DNA from: Pipra filicauda
Lineage: Eukaryota; Chordata; Aves; Passeriformes; Pipridae
NCBI RefSeq assembly: GCF_003945595.2
Contig: NW_024104096.1
Span: forward strand, 2,351,501-2,415,500
Direction of reading: 5' to 3'
DNA: 64,000 nucleotides
Numbering within the stretch: position 1 is the first letter of the stretch; every line of letters begins with the position of its first letter. Under the pieces are notes generated by a model, which was given only the letters and a program-made list of their open reading frames with translations, had not been told where the DNA came from and made no database searches. The translations under genes and the position numbers were made by a program. This document shows, in pieces, positions 51,001-63,642 of the stretch.

Positions 51001-54000
51001 CTGACAGAAAGACTTAGTCTGTCAATTATAAATTGCCAGTCTACTCTCACTCTGATCAACTAAATCATCTGTGGTATTAAAAACAAAACCTCGCCTATAC
51101 CTGCCTTGACAGTAAGTCTCATGAAAACACTCACTGTTGAGTAAGTCTTTGAACTTGCACCAATCTTTTACAGTGTGATAAATCACCATTACTACAGTTT
51201 GTGTGACCGCAAATTTATCTTAAAGTAGATGAAATCACATTTCCAATTATGGTCTGTACTCCAAAATAAGACAGTTACTCTTGTAAACCTTTTAAAGACT
51301 ATTTCTAAAGTTGATTTCAGAATTCGAAGGACCTACTGCTAGCACTAGAGCCTGCAATCAGATACTTGCACAGCTATAACATCTGTTCAACTATCAAGAA
51401 AGAAGGGAGAAAGAGAATAATATTAATAAAATAGCAAAATTAATGCTTAATAACTTCCCGAAATACCTTAGAGTTGAACTGGAAAAAAGAGTCAACTATC
51501 AACCTCATTTGGAGAATGCCAAAAGAATATAAAACCATTGATGATGCAGTTAACACCATCTGACCCAGCAACACAAGTATCTTCAAGATTTTATAGATTT
51601 CACCACAAACATTGATTCTGTCTATAACAGACTAGTGCTTTTCAGATTGAGTTTTTTCTTCAATTTATCTCTATTTTATATATTTTTAAAGCTTGTGACA
51701 TTATTAAAAAGCAAATAATACAAGTTACAACATTCTCTTGCATGTGACTACAGAGCAACAATCAGAGGGCTGCTCTGTACATTGTACTTCGCTGTCTTTT
51801 TGTTTAAGACATCTCTTTTATCTTAGGTATTATTTCTGCTTTTTTACATTTACAAAATGAAAAGAATAATTTTAAAAGAGGTTTAAAAATTACAACAAGA
51901 CTGTCTTCACATCTGAGCCTGACACTTTCAAAATCATGTTAAATTATACTGGTTTAATACTTAGTCTCACTGAAATCTAGATCAGTTCAGAAATCTTTTT
52001 TCATGTTTCTAGGCAATTGCCCACCACATTAAACTCCTTGCTCAGAGCTAAAATATTCTCAGAGAGTACCCATTTTACCAATGCAGAATATCAATGTATA
52101 TGCTTCAGAACCCTTCATCACAACAAGCTTAGCTCAGCATCTGCAGTGAAATGTGGAAGTGAGGTCCTAGACAGGCAACAGCCAGAAGAGGCCAAGGGAA
52201 GAAGACCCAGGACAGAGGCACTGAGACAAATAACAGAATTAGATTTAAATTATAAAAGTGAATAGACTTTTTATCACTTTCTCACACTTTTTAGATTTCA
52301 GTATTCTCTCCAGAAATGTCCAAGAGATAGATGTTTTAATGAATGTCCCAGAAAGTTTCAGCATATTCACCACAGTCAAATAAAGAACAAATTTAGTAAC
52401 CTAACAAGAGGTACCTCACTTAACTACTTGATCATCCTTCTTCTAAAGCATCCATGGTTGCAATTTTATCCAAATGATACACCAGAACTATAAAAAGCTC
52501 CTTGGCCTGCAAATTGGATCATCTCACTCCCATCTGTAAATCATCAGCTAACCACTGACTAGTCAGCAGTTACACATTTTAGGTAGCAATTTATTACCTA
52601 AATGTTTTAAAAAATATATACAAAATTATTGTGGGCTTTAAGAGGCATGCAAGAATAAGATTAAGAGAGTTCTTATTTAGCTGGAATATAAGTTAAATGA
52701 CATTGTCTGTATCAACAAGCTTATGCAGTACACTTGATACTATTTCATTTATATTTCTTTAAGCTTGCCACCAGATTTTATAAACTGTATTAGCCCGAGG
52801 CATATAATATTCATAAGACGTGTAAAATTTCTAGCTGCATAGTTTATATTGCATAATTTTGCAGTTGCATAGTTCAGAAAGAATGAGCAGCAAAAATCAA
52901 CTGCAAACCACCACTACCCTCATTCACTCCCCAATGAATTACAGCCTAAAGAAGTGAAAATTCCAATATCTTACTTTCTAACATGCAGCATAACTTAAAA
53001 AAATACAATAAGTTTGCATTCCAACTGGAAACAATTCTTTTCAACATTCACTCTGTTCCCAAAGAAGGCTATCGAGCTCCTAACAGTTCCATAAGCTCAA
53101 AATAAAGGTGGAGCTCTTGGCCATACTGCTTTGGAATGTTAAGTCTGTAAACTAGGCAAAGTATTTTCTATATTCAGGGGTGGGTTTGATTCTATAATAA
53201 AAGGAATACAAATTCCTAAATCCTACAGTGTTATTATGAACATTCAAGACAGTTTTCTAAACTTCACGATGTGCCTTTATCTTTAAATTTCTTCACCTTT
53301 ACTACTAGGTTTAAAGACAAAGAACTTTCATAAAGCTGATTAAAATTTTCCTAAGCTATATAGTTTCATAAATATGTTTTCATGAAGAAAGAAGAGCTCT
53401 TGAACTCGAGATGGGCAGCTTTGGAACCCAGAAATTCAATTTCCTTAGAGAATATCCAAAAGCCACATTACAGGAAGCTATGGTTCCTGACTTAAGGGAA
53501 GTGGAGGGAAGAAAAAAGTAAAATAACAAAATGTGCAGCTGACTTGAACTTGCCAAAAAAATCAAAATAAATATTTCCCTGAATATATTGTCCTGAGCAC
53601 ATGTTGCATTATAGACAGCAGCTGACATGCACCAATAAATAAAAAGGGTATGAACTTTGTTTAATATGTCAACACTTAGCAAATTAACAAAACAAAACCA
53701 GCAGCATAAGCTAACTACACTTCCATCAGCATTCATGAGGGTTTACTTGCGTTTCCCTTACATTTAAAATACATTTCTGATTGGGTTTGGTAGTAAAATA
53801 TAGGAATTATCTTGTTGATTGATATATTCTATTGTACATTGACAAATCTGTTTCTGACCATGTAAAGTACTGCACACTTTAAAGAAAAGAAAAAAGTCCC
53901 ACATTATTTCAAGTCCATCCCCAGTAAGCTTATTACTCCAAAGCATCAATTAATGTATGCCTGCAGTACTTTTGATCTGCTCCAGGGTAAACATATTTTC

Positions 54001-55150
54001 TCATTGTACATTTCTTTTTCCAAATTTCCTTTTAAAGTTTTATATTATGTGCTCTGACAGCGTCAGTCCCAGCATTCAGAAATAGTTTATATAAGTATAG
54101 CAATTTGTCTTTCACATCAACTAAATTCACTGCTTCATTTAGGTACTTCTATTTCAATCAAAGAACTTTGTCTCAGAGTATTTAACTTGGTTTTATTTTT
54201 TATACTGCAGTGGTAAACATTTTTGAAAATAGTATTTTTCATAAGTAACACTTATGCCATACTTTAATTTTACTTCCTTCACCTCCTTTCCAATTTCACT
54301 AAAAGCTCCCTCTTAAGTTTACTGCTCATTATATCCTGTCAATGTATTTGTTTGATCTTTATGCCAATGTATCCATGTTATTCCCTCTTTGCTTACTGGG
54401 GATGATGTCTCTAGTCACTCACCGAAGTTCAGACTATTAAGCTTTTCGATGTTCATTTGTGTCAAAAAGAGGTATGAAGGGCTATAAGTAGTCTTTATAT
54501 AGTCCAAGTGTAAAAATTTATTAGATTAGGTTTTTTTGTTCAAACTTGAAAATTTTATTGCACCACAGAAAAGGAAAAATGGAAGCTTGGTCTTTCCAAA
54601 ATAACTGATTCAGCAAAATTATTTAAATTGAGACTAGTTGTTATTTTTTAAAAAGAGAAATATTGTTATATTACAAAATTTGTATGTTAAAAGAAGTTAA
54701 AGTAAAAATCATGGGGTTTAATCCAAGAGTGCCTAATAGGCAAATAGTGATATTTCATCAGCACTCAGTTAAAGTGCAAAACGTGACAGTTTGAAAATAC
54801 CAAGTGTGGACTAAATTCTGCCAATCCTTATGCCTGCCAAGGATAATATTTGGTCCTACCTCTTCTCTCCTGAGAAATAAAACAAAAATTTTACTTTTTC
54901 TTGGTTCAATGCATACGTATCTAATAAAAGTATCAAAAATAATGATATATGATAATGACTTGTGTGTAAAAAAACCACTGTGCCATTAAAATATTAAAAT
55001 ACATTCTTCATTTAATTATCTTCTCTCCTAACATAGACAGTTAAAATCCATGTTCTTACAACTATATAAAAATAAAATTCCACATAATTTTGATTTATCA
55101 TCATTGAAGAGGTTTCTTACTTCTTTATATTTGAAATGTTTCTTTGAAGG
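51001..55150. other. AT-rich non-coding stretch
   Basis: No identifiable gene lies here. An exon-like open frame at 52013-52265 is listed separately. The minus-strand frame at 53380-53736 (118 codons) is hydrophobic in places but resembles no family. No repeat element was recognised. Confidence 0.55.
52013..52265 (+). other. Exon-like open frame behind a strong acceptor, plus strand
   Basis: A T-rich acceptor (CTTTTTTCATGTTTCTAG) precedes an open frame of about 83 codons that runs to a TAG. It starts QLPTTLNSLLRAKIFSES, and the 3' half becomes charged (EEAKGRRPRTEALRQITELD). The segment turns purine-rich and less AT-rich than its surroundings. There is no ATG near the start and no donor inside, so it would be a terminal exon or a non-coding exon. 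I recognise no family, and chance is a serious alternative. Confidence 0.15.
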
Positions 55151-55422
55151 TTAACTCATTGGAACTGTTGGCTTCCTCCTGGGAATAATTTTTTCTGGTC
55201 TCCAGACTTTCAAAATATTATTGCTGTAATTAACATGGATTTGAAGACTTGATATTATTGCATTGCTTTCAAAGTCTACTGAATACATTGTACCAATCAA
55301 CTTATTCATGGAATAAAATGACAGAGGTAAACACACAACCATGCTGATCCAATATAGTAATCCAGCAGCTATCACATATAAATCCACATAAAAAAGCTGT
55401 GATTTTAATTCTTCAGTAAGAA
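55151..55422 (-). CDS. Candidate terminal coding exon with one membrane segment, unidentified
   Basis: On the minus strand a frame is open from 55453 to the stop at 55151-55153 without a sensible ATG, which suits an internal-to-terminal exon. A possible acceptor (TTCAGTTCTGCAG) would start the exon at 55422 in phase 1. The peptide begins LTEELKSQLFYVDLYVIAAG and continues into a hydrophobic stretch of about 20 residues (to CLPLSFY), a likely membrane helix. A polar tail follows with two NxS/T motifs and a basic end (KVWRPEKIIPRRKP). Residue use is more protein-like than in most open frames here. I could not match it to a known protein, and the acceptor pyrimidine tract is weak. It may be a chance frame or an old pseudogene. 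Confidence 0.22.
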
Positions 55423-55692
55423 CTGCAGAACTGAAGCAGTACTTAAAAATCCTTTATAGTTTCAGCATCTTTGGCCGCCCCTTCTACTTCTCAGATTATT
55501 TATGAAACCCAGCACATCTTCATGGTACTTCATAAATAAACAATAATGACAAGTTCTCATGCAAAACCAGTTGAATCAGTAGAGCATATTTGTTCATATC
55601 CATCACATTCTTATCCTTAAGTGACATTGGGGACTACACCTGTTATTTTTAATTCATAATTCACCCTCAGGGAATGTGGAGAGACAATGTTG

Positions 55693-55830
55693 AGGCTGTG
55701 CCAGGGCTGTCCAGCAGTAGCCAAAACACTAGTGTGTTATCAATACCTTGTAGCTACCAATGCAAAGCACAGCACTGCAAGGGCTGCTGTGGGAAAATGA
55801 ACTCCATCTCAGCCAGACCCAATACACAAC
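55693..55830 (-). mobile_element. Avian endogenous retrovirus LTR fragment, reverse strand
   Basis: On the minus strand the piece reads GGGTCTGGCTGAGATGGAGT, then a CAGCAGCCCTTGCAGTGCTG segment, GATAACACACTAGTGTTTTGG, and GGACAGCCCTGGCACAGC. This series is familiar from solo LTRs scattered through bird genomes, ERVL-like as far as I remember. Only part of an LTR is present. No retroviral coding sequence, primer-binding site or second LTR is visible nearby, so it is an inert non-coding relic. Confidence 0.7.
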
Positions 55831-58800
55831 AACACTGAAGAATGTAGGTAACATAGAATCCTGCTGAATTTCTGAACTAATATACAAAACCATGTCAAGT
55901 AATTTTGAAGTAAGTGTAACAGGGCTGCAAGTTGGTCAAAGCTTTGAAGATCTGCCTACTCCCTTTGCTCCCAAAGAGAACTCAAAGGTCTTTTTACTAT
56001 AGAAGACGTATGAGAAATAAGTGGTTTAACCCAGACCTCCCCACGTCATCACTTCCATACAGTTAGTGGGGGAATTTGGTGGGGGTACTTTTTTCTGTTT
56101 GTCTGAGAATTGTTTTTTGAAAATTCATTACGTTTGATTTCTATCAAAATTTCCACCACCACTTTTGGTCTTTCGACAATCACCATGGTGTCCCCGTGCT
56201 GGTGTCTTACTGAATTCAGGACGTGAGCGTGCTTTGAGCGGAATCCTGCTCGTTCCCACTTCTGTGCTTTGGTTTGTGGCACAACACTGCCTCCGAGCAT
56301 GCTGATGGGATTTCTTGTGGGTGAAATCAAGTTCAAGTACTGCTCCAGGAATGCATCTAATGCCTTGCAGAAGGAGAGGAGCATTCAGTCGGCAAGACCA
56401 GACTAGAGTTAGTGTGAAATTAAATACAAGCACAAATTCCCTCTCATCCCCAGAGTACGTAAAATGGAGTTCTACAGCAGCATTTAATACTCCAGAGTTA
56501 CAAACGAAGCCTCTATAGAATGGACACTCGGTCCTTATCATCAGCTCCTTTGCCCCATGGATCCACAGCCCTGCCTGTGTTGGAGCCCTGCACAAATGCC
56601 CTGGGCTGCCAGGTACCTGCTCACCATCTGCCCTCCTGCTGGTTGACAGATACCTGGAAATCCCAGCTGAACAGACAGCTTTACCTCAGACAAAATTTCC
56701 GGGCAAATTAAGGCACTGTACATTCTTGTCCTCAAGTGCCATCACAGCAGCTTACATATTTTACATCATGATGAGGGAAATATTCCTTCTGGTCACCATC
56801 ATCCCCATTCCAGGGGATGTCAGATGAAAGTACAGCCAAAAAGCACCGGAGATGCTCAATTAATTTACTTACAGATTACTGAGCTTCTGTAACTTGTTGG
56901 AAACACTGAAAACCTATGGCAACAGACCTCCCCCAAAACCCTCCCTCTCACATCTCTGCCACAAGCCCTACAAACAAGTCATTTGCAAGGCCTGGAAAAG
57001 CAATGCAGTGATGCTTTTGTTTATCATGAGGAGCTATTGCCATTTTATCACATTATCTGTGACTTCTTATGCATAAAAAAGAATAAATTCTTTGGTCATT
57101 TCCCATACAGCACGTGCAAGAAATACAGTACAATTATTCTTCTTTGTATTACTGCAATGGGAGAAAAGGGCAATAATACAGTAGGTAGATGTAAAAATGC
57201 AGTAGCACTGAAAGGAAGTGCACATGAATCATTGAGCCTTACCTCTGCAAACAAAGAGGTATCCATTGCTTATTTGAAGGATGGTGTTTCACTGTATTGA
57301 CAATGGTCACCTGAATCTGATATTGAGCAGTTTACTGCTTTCCTACAAGCTATGCGTCACCACTGCTCCCTCTCATTTTTTTTTATCATCTCAAAAATAA
57401 TAATCCTGAAACCAAAATTCATATTTTTCAAATGACAGAATTCAGAGATATAATATTTGTCTAGAGGACCTACAGTCTGACTCAGTAAGGTGCTTTGCTT
57501 TGTGGGGGTTTTTAACTGTCATTTATGAACATCAACATAGATCTTACCAGCACAAAAATGATAGAGTTAGCTATCAAAATACAACATGAACTTTGATTCC
57601 ACAAATCATTTGTATCATTAAAAAACAAAACTTGAACTTGTTTTCAACTACACTCTCAGAACAACAAATATTACAGACAGAAGTATAAATTTAGCTTTAA
57701 ACAAGACTACAGAGTCTGGTAAATGCTAAAATTAGGTCAACATGCACATTGTCTAGGGTACTCATACCAGAAAGTAAATACTGTAGTATCACATTTTTGT
57801 CACAGACTACACAAAACATTTCTTACGGTTAACTTAAAATTTGTATTTTGAGTATTTTTAAAAATAGCAAAGTAATGAACATTCTTTTAAAAAATGGGTC
57901 TTGACTTTGAATGCTGAACCACTTACATGGAGCTGATTTCTCACTATAGAAAATGGGAATTTACCTCTCTCACAAACATGATTAAAATGAATCAAGTACT
58001 ATGCTATTATCCTCCACTAAAGGATCTATTGATGTATTTCTGTCAGACTGGTATGAGCAAGTTTCCCCTTTCTATATTCATTAAAGTAAAATAAGAACTT
58101 AGTCACCTCGAAAGATCACAGAACATGTTGTGCACTCTCTGTTCTTGACAAAAGTTCCAAAAACTGCAGCTATCACTCTCACAAGGCTCATAATATAAGT
58201 GCCTAAATATACAATTTATGTGTCCCGGGAAGAATTAAATTCAGAAAAAGCTTGTTTTAAGTCATTCAATATCCTTTTATTTTTTTAGAAATCCCCAGAG
58301 TATAACTTTTGCTACTCTGCCAGCTACTATTGTCAGTTTGTATTTTCTCAGCTTGGCTGTTGTCAAGATTTATTGACAATAACATTTTGATACATACTCC
58401 ATCAAAATGCTGTGTAAATACACATTGTATTAAGTAAGTCTTGGGATCTTTGATCATACATGCTGTACCATAAACCCTTTCCATACAGACCTCATTAATG
58501 GTGCCATTAAACTGATGTGACTTAGAAAGGCTTTTTCCGTGAAAATGGTACCTGTTTGCAGAAATGGGCAGCAATAATTTTTACCAAAACCAGAATATCA
58601 GGATAGCATCTGGAGACACTACAGATGAAGTGAAGAGCTCTGAACAGAGGAAGGGAAGAGCAGTTTTCTTTAATGCCTGCAGCATGGATGCCATAAAAAC
58701 ATTTCAAGATCCTGCTACTGAATTCTGGCAAAGGACTTTGCTCTTGAATACTTTTATAATGGTTTGCACATTGTCTAGGAAAGCCAGTTTTAAGTTACCG

Positions 58801-61029
58801 AGGAGGAAAAAGCTTGCTGGTTTCAAGCGTTTTAAGTGTTTTGTGGGCTTTTTATTTTTAAGTTTTAAACATAACTTCTCTCCCAGCATACGCATTGTAT
58901 CTCAATTTAATTACAAATTATTAGTAGTGGTTTCACACAGCAGAAAGTTGAAAGCTAGCTGCACTGTGGAACCCCCCCTACATCTTTACTTTCCAAATTG
59001 AAGCAACAGTAATTTAATTGTCTAGAAAACATTCATGATTAAAGAACTGTCAGCATGAAGACTTCTCCTTTCCTCTAATACCTTGGATTACTCCTGTGGC
59101 ATTAGACTTTTGGTATAATATAATGTATATACTCATACCTGTTATACAAGAGATCATCCATCCATAATACAAAAGTAATCCTAGATTACTTAAGAATTTA
59201 CCAGTGAATCCCCAGTGTGATTAATATGGTCTTTCTAACAGTTGTCATCTCAGTAAGTAAAAAACGCTAATTTCACACACACAAGATGTAGCTGTAGGTT
59301 CTCCAATTAGTTGTAAACCTGACTGAAAGTGATGTGAAAAGAGCAGACATCTAACTGGTTCAGCCTGTGTTTATAAATTATAACAAACTACTTTCATTGT
59401 TGCATAAATTATTTTTAATAGTACTAAGAAAGTCCAAGAGGAAATCTTTTTAAAATGGCTAAAAGGTCACATTTCCTAGTAGAGGAAAGAAACAGTGCCA
59501 AATTACAGAAATAACCTTTTTTTTTTTAATTTAAAATACAGGGTACAGAAGAAGACCTTAAAAACAGTAGGTACTAAAACATTAAACTTAATGAATAACT
59601 TAAAGATCAAAGGATGGTAACATTCAAATCACAAAGCTCTTCATGACTTTCATCTCTGCAATAAAGCTGCTATACACTGACTTAAGAGCTATACTGGGTT
59701 TTAGTAGCATCCCCCTTACCAACACCCACCACCCAATAAAAATTCTACTGGCAGCAACAGACAGGGAAAATAGAAATACAGTTCATTACAGAAGAAGGTA
59801 GACATAGTTCAATTATTTTTAAACAGTGATTTCTTATGCTAATACTTTTTTGGTTTTAGGTAAATTGGCAAGGATTGTCCATAGTTTTTAGGTAAAGTGG
59901 CAAGGATTAAATTTGATGGAGAAACTGAATTAGTTGGGTACCATCAAATAATAGACAAACAGCATTAAAATCACTGGGTTTGACATCTCAAGAGTTAAAT
60001 TAGAGTCAGAGTATTTGGCAGAATTCAAAGCACAACTATTCACAGATGAAGTACACCTGGTGAACATGTTAGCCACTGTCAAGCCAAAAGACACTTGGAA
60101 ACTATCCAGTGTTGAGTATTTCCAAATACACAGTGTACTACTGTACAGTCAACAACACTATTTTGATACTAGCAGGATTCTACTTCTGTATTAAAAACAA
60201 TGAGTCACATGTTTACAAGTGTTATACCAGATTGGCAGCTTCTCCTGTAGAGAAAGAAACATTGCATAGATTCTCTTAATATTCTATGTCCATACCCAAA
60301 ACCACTTAAACCATGGTTTTGGTAGTATTCATATAAGTACATGTGAATACATACTAGTAGTAGCTTTTCACCAGTTCATTTATTTTAATGCCTAGAAGAG
60401 ACCAATGTGACCACACTGCATCAAGCTAAGAAACCCTCTGAGTAACAACCACGTCAAGCCACTAACCTGTTGAATGTTTACAGTGTTCAGTTTTGATTTA
60501 AGAAAGTAGGAAGTATCCATTACAGTTCCTATGTCTTCCAAAGGTTAATCACTCCCACTTAGATTTTCACTGACATTCTTATTCTGAATGCATTTGATTT
60601 GAGCTCTCAATTACTGTATCTCATTATTTTCCCAAATTAAAATATCTTTGACAGTAGATCTCTTTCTTCTGTGTACCTATCTCTGGGACATGATCAAATA
60701 ACCTCTTAACCTCAAACAACTAAAAGAGATCTATGAGAACAAATTCAAGAATACAGCACAGATTCTGTAGTTCTTAAATCATGCTTGAAACTATAAAATA
60801 TAGTTATCTTTTTTCTAGTAATTTTATTTCTCATTAGTAGCAAACAAGTAACATTCCTTAATTCTGCTTTTTATTCCCTGCTTTTGGATCCAAGACGATA
60901 TTATCACTGCACTTTTAGTAATATCACACCAGGAACAGATGTTTAACTGATTATGCACCATTATAATTAACTGCTTTTCAGTGACACAATTTTGGAACTG
61001 TTTTCTGGAACATGCAAGTGCAAACTACT
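55831..61029. other. AT-rich non-coding stretch
   Basis: A less AT-rich patch at about 56050-56700 carries several overlapping open frames on both strands (minus 56049-56384 and 56128-56595, plus 56315-56518). None resembles a family, and the overlap argues against real coding. Frames at 58266-58574 (minus) and 58564-59001 (plus) are also anonymous. A short duplication at 59854 is listed separately. Confidence 0.5.
59854..59908 (+). repeat. Direct repeat, 32-bp period
   Basis: TTTTAGGTAAATTGGCAAGGATT (59854-59876) recurs at 59886-59908 with one change (AAATTGG to AAAGTGG). The nine-base spacer is GTCCATAGT. This is a recent local duplication. Confidence 0.88.
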
Positions 61030-61345
61030 CTCTTTATTCTGGATATATGACAACATTCTTGGCCATGTTAAAATGAATGCTGATCTATCGAGTCCAGCTC
61101 ACCAAGTGATCCGTGTTACTCTACAGAGCTGCCCCAGGCTGTAATCATTTCACCCCCCTGTCTTCTGAGAACTTTGTGTTTTCCATCTGGATCACGAATA
61201 AATACACTGAATAGCAAGAAGTCATCAGGAGCAGGTCAGATTGGAATCCCTTCAGCTCGCTTGTCTTTGATAGTGGTCAAGAGAAGACACATTAATACAA
61301 AAACTACAGTAAGAAGCTCTGCCGCTAGCCTACTTTTTATTTCTT
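61030..61345 (-). mobile_element. Degraded ancient CR1/L3-type LINE fragment, reverse strand
   Basis: The order of motifs follows that of old amniote CR1/L3 elements read in reverse. They are CATGTTAAAATGAATGCTG, CCAGCTCACCAAGTGATCC, a CTTTGTGTTTTCCATCTGGA segment, ATCACGAATAAATACACTGAA and ATAGCAAGAAGTCATCAGGA. In such elements this corresponds to the stretch from AGCTCACCAAGCGATCCAGAT through GGTCATTGATAAAAAT to the following GACCCCACT. Divergence is high and ends are vague. The call rests on remembered motif order. Confidence 0.5.
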
Positions 61346-62470
61346 ATGAAATTCCAATCCAATAATTTCTTGCCTCCTTAGTGCTATAATATGGAAAATA
61401 GTGAATAAAATTCCCCATTTACTTTTAACACACTTTAGAGGTTTTCAGGATAAAAGCCCCTCAGCTATTCATGATTCCTCATACACAAGCTTTCTCACAA
61501 CTCAGTAGATTTCTATACCTTTCCTTGTCCCTTTTTGACAAGGAAAAATCAGAACTGTGTCAGAATCAGCATCCAAGATGCAGGTGCACCACTGTGGGTT
61601 TACACAGTCAGAATAAGATGTTTCATTCTGTTACACATATTGGCTACTGCTGAGTTTTCCTTTTCACAGGGTGTATCATACCTCCAGAGTGCCTCGTTCA
61701 GAGTCAATGAAAGCGTAAGTTAAGATGTTCCACACATCCTTTTTCACTTAGTATTTATTGATGCTGAATTCAATCCTGATTTTATATGAATCTTCTTCTT
61801 AATCAGTTAAACTTACAGAAAATCACAGAAAAGCAGAGGAGGAAAAGACATCAACTCATATTTTCACCCCCACCCCTATTCATTATTCTTTTAAACACGG
61901 GCAAATTAACCTTAATAAAATATTACTTGTTCAGTGATCTATATGTCTCTTCAGAATAACTTCTATTACAATACTGTGCAAAAACAGACAAAAAAAAATA
62001 CTATTTTAACATAACACTTGCAAGCTCAAAGTAAGCTGACACTTCCCTATAACCACATCCTCACTCAGGGCTGGGGAACCCATCAGGATCCCATAGTATC
62101 CTCCACTGCTGCAGGATAGCCTTTGACTCTGACTTACTGTCAGCAACAGACACATTTCTCCAGACTCGTATAAAGTACCTGGCAGAACAGATCTGTGTCT
62201 GATGACTGGGCAGGCTCTCCTCTGTGTGGTCTGTAAATCCTCAAACCATGCACACAGGGAGGAAACTATCTGAATTTTAAGCATTTTGCCCTACTGTAAA
62301 AAGCACTGATGCACTTGATAGGGTCTGAGTCTGTCTCTGTCAGGGATAATCTAGTAGACGTTATGCACCCTGAATGGTCAAAATTGGCAAAGGCCTTCCT
62401 ACTAAAGGCTCAAGAAGAGGACTCTCCCACTGCCCAGTTCCTGAAAGGTGGCTCCCATAATTTACAGATT

Positions 62471-62488
62471 AAAAAAAAAAAAAAAAAA
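62471..62488. repeat. Poly-A tract (18 A)
   Basis: Eighteen uninterrupted A follow TTTACAGATT. It could be the tail of a plus-strand processed insertion. The upstream 200 bases include an open plus-strand frame (from 62309), but it shows no family match, so retro-insertion is unproven. Confidence 0.8.
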
Positions 62489-63621
62489 TCCAAACACCTT
62501 TTCTCCAAAAAAGCACATTGAAAAAAAACAGTATGGCAGTAGGGCTCAAAAATCAGGAAAATGGTGCAGAACAAAGTAACAAATAAAAGGTGAAAGCATA
62601 GCAGCCTGCCCTAAGCCCAGAGACAGGGATGAATCAGTTTTTATGGCCACATATTCAGAGAGGATCAGCCTTATGCTGATCCCACAGAATATAATGGGGA
62701 GAGACTATATGAAGGAGGGAGCATTACAGAGAGACTTCCAGATTGGATAAAAAGTGCAAACCAGTTAAAAATAATGTTGACAATGTTTTTTACCTTTGTT
62801 TTCCCCCCAAGCAAAAAATTAAGGCTCAAAATGCGAATTTTTCCACTTCTAGTTTCTTTTACTAATTTCCTTCCTATCTCAGATGAAGAGTGGTGACCCA
62901 TATCCAGTAAATATCAGAATCTACTCAGGTTCCATGAGCATGTTGTAACTATAGAATACAATGAAAGACAAAAGTGAAGCTTAACCTGAACAAAGTGGTA
63001 CCAATCAGCAGAGCCATGCTGCAGTCTTCCTGAACAAATAAACTGCCAGCCTCAAAAACCAATCAAAACTATTGTTAACAGCTGGAAAAAAAATTTAAAA
63101 GGACCAGTGATCAGCACTCTGTATCTTTTAAAGCCATTTACCTCCTCCAAAACCTTTTTTCACTGATATGCTGTTACTGCAATTTAACACATTTTTTTCT
63201 TGGTCAGACCCTCTCCCTCTCTACTATCCACAGTGCCAACAACAAAATGAAGCACAAAATATTGGCCTCAACACACAGGGAAAATTGAAGATACTCTTAT
63301 TGTTCAGGAATACAGAGGGAAGCAGGAAAATCTATCAATCTGCCACAAGAAAACTAGGCCAACCAATGAGAAAGCTGACTTCAAACTTTTATTCATTTTT
63401 CATTAATCTAAAATGTTAAAAGCAGGAGTAGAACTTCTTTTATTTTTCCTAGAGGACCAAAGCATTTTCCCATGGATTGAGCTAAATGTAATGATTTTTG
63501 TTATTTAAAAAAAAGCTTTATCACTGTTCTCTTTTCACAAAATTAAACACAATGTTGAAAACAGAGAAAAGAACACTATTAATAGTATAAATTAATTTTA
63601 CTTTTGATATCGCTCCCTTAC

Positions 63622-63642
63622 CTTTCAGTTCACTGACAGTGA
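63622..63642 (-). other. Microexon-like 21-nt segment, minus strand
   Basis: On the minus strand the segment is preceded by a very good acceptor (CTCTGCTTTTCTCTTATCATTAG) and followed by a near-perfect donor (AAAG then GTAAGGGA). Two frames contain stops. The third, in phase 1, codes for TVSELK plus a split codon at each end. A 21-nt length keeps frame, as neuronal microexons do. I cannot name the gene, and chance co-occurrence of such strings is possible. Confidence 0.25.

Noticed and set aside
61813..61860. Third recent CR1 copy
   Set aside because: Only a vague likeness to the CR1 end (AATCACAGAAAAGCAGAGG); the diagnostic downstream motifs are missing.
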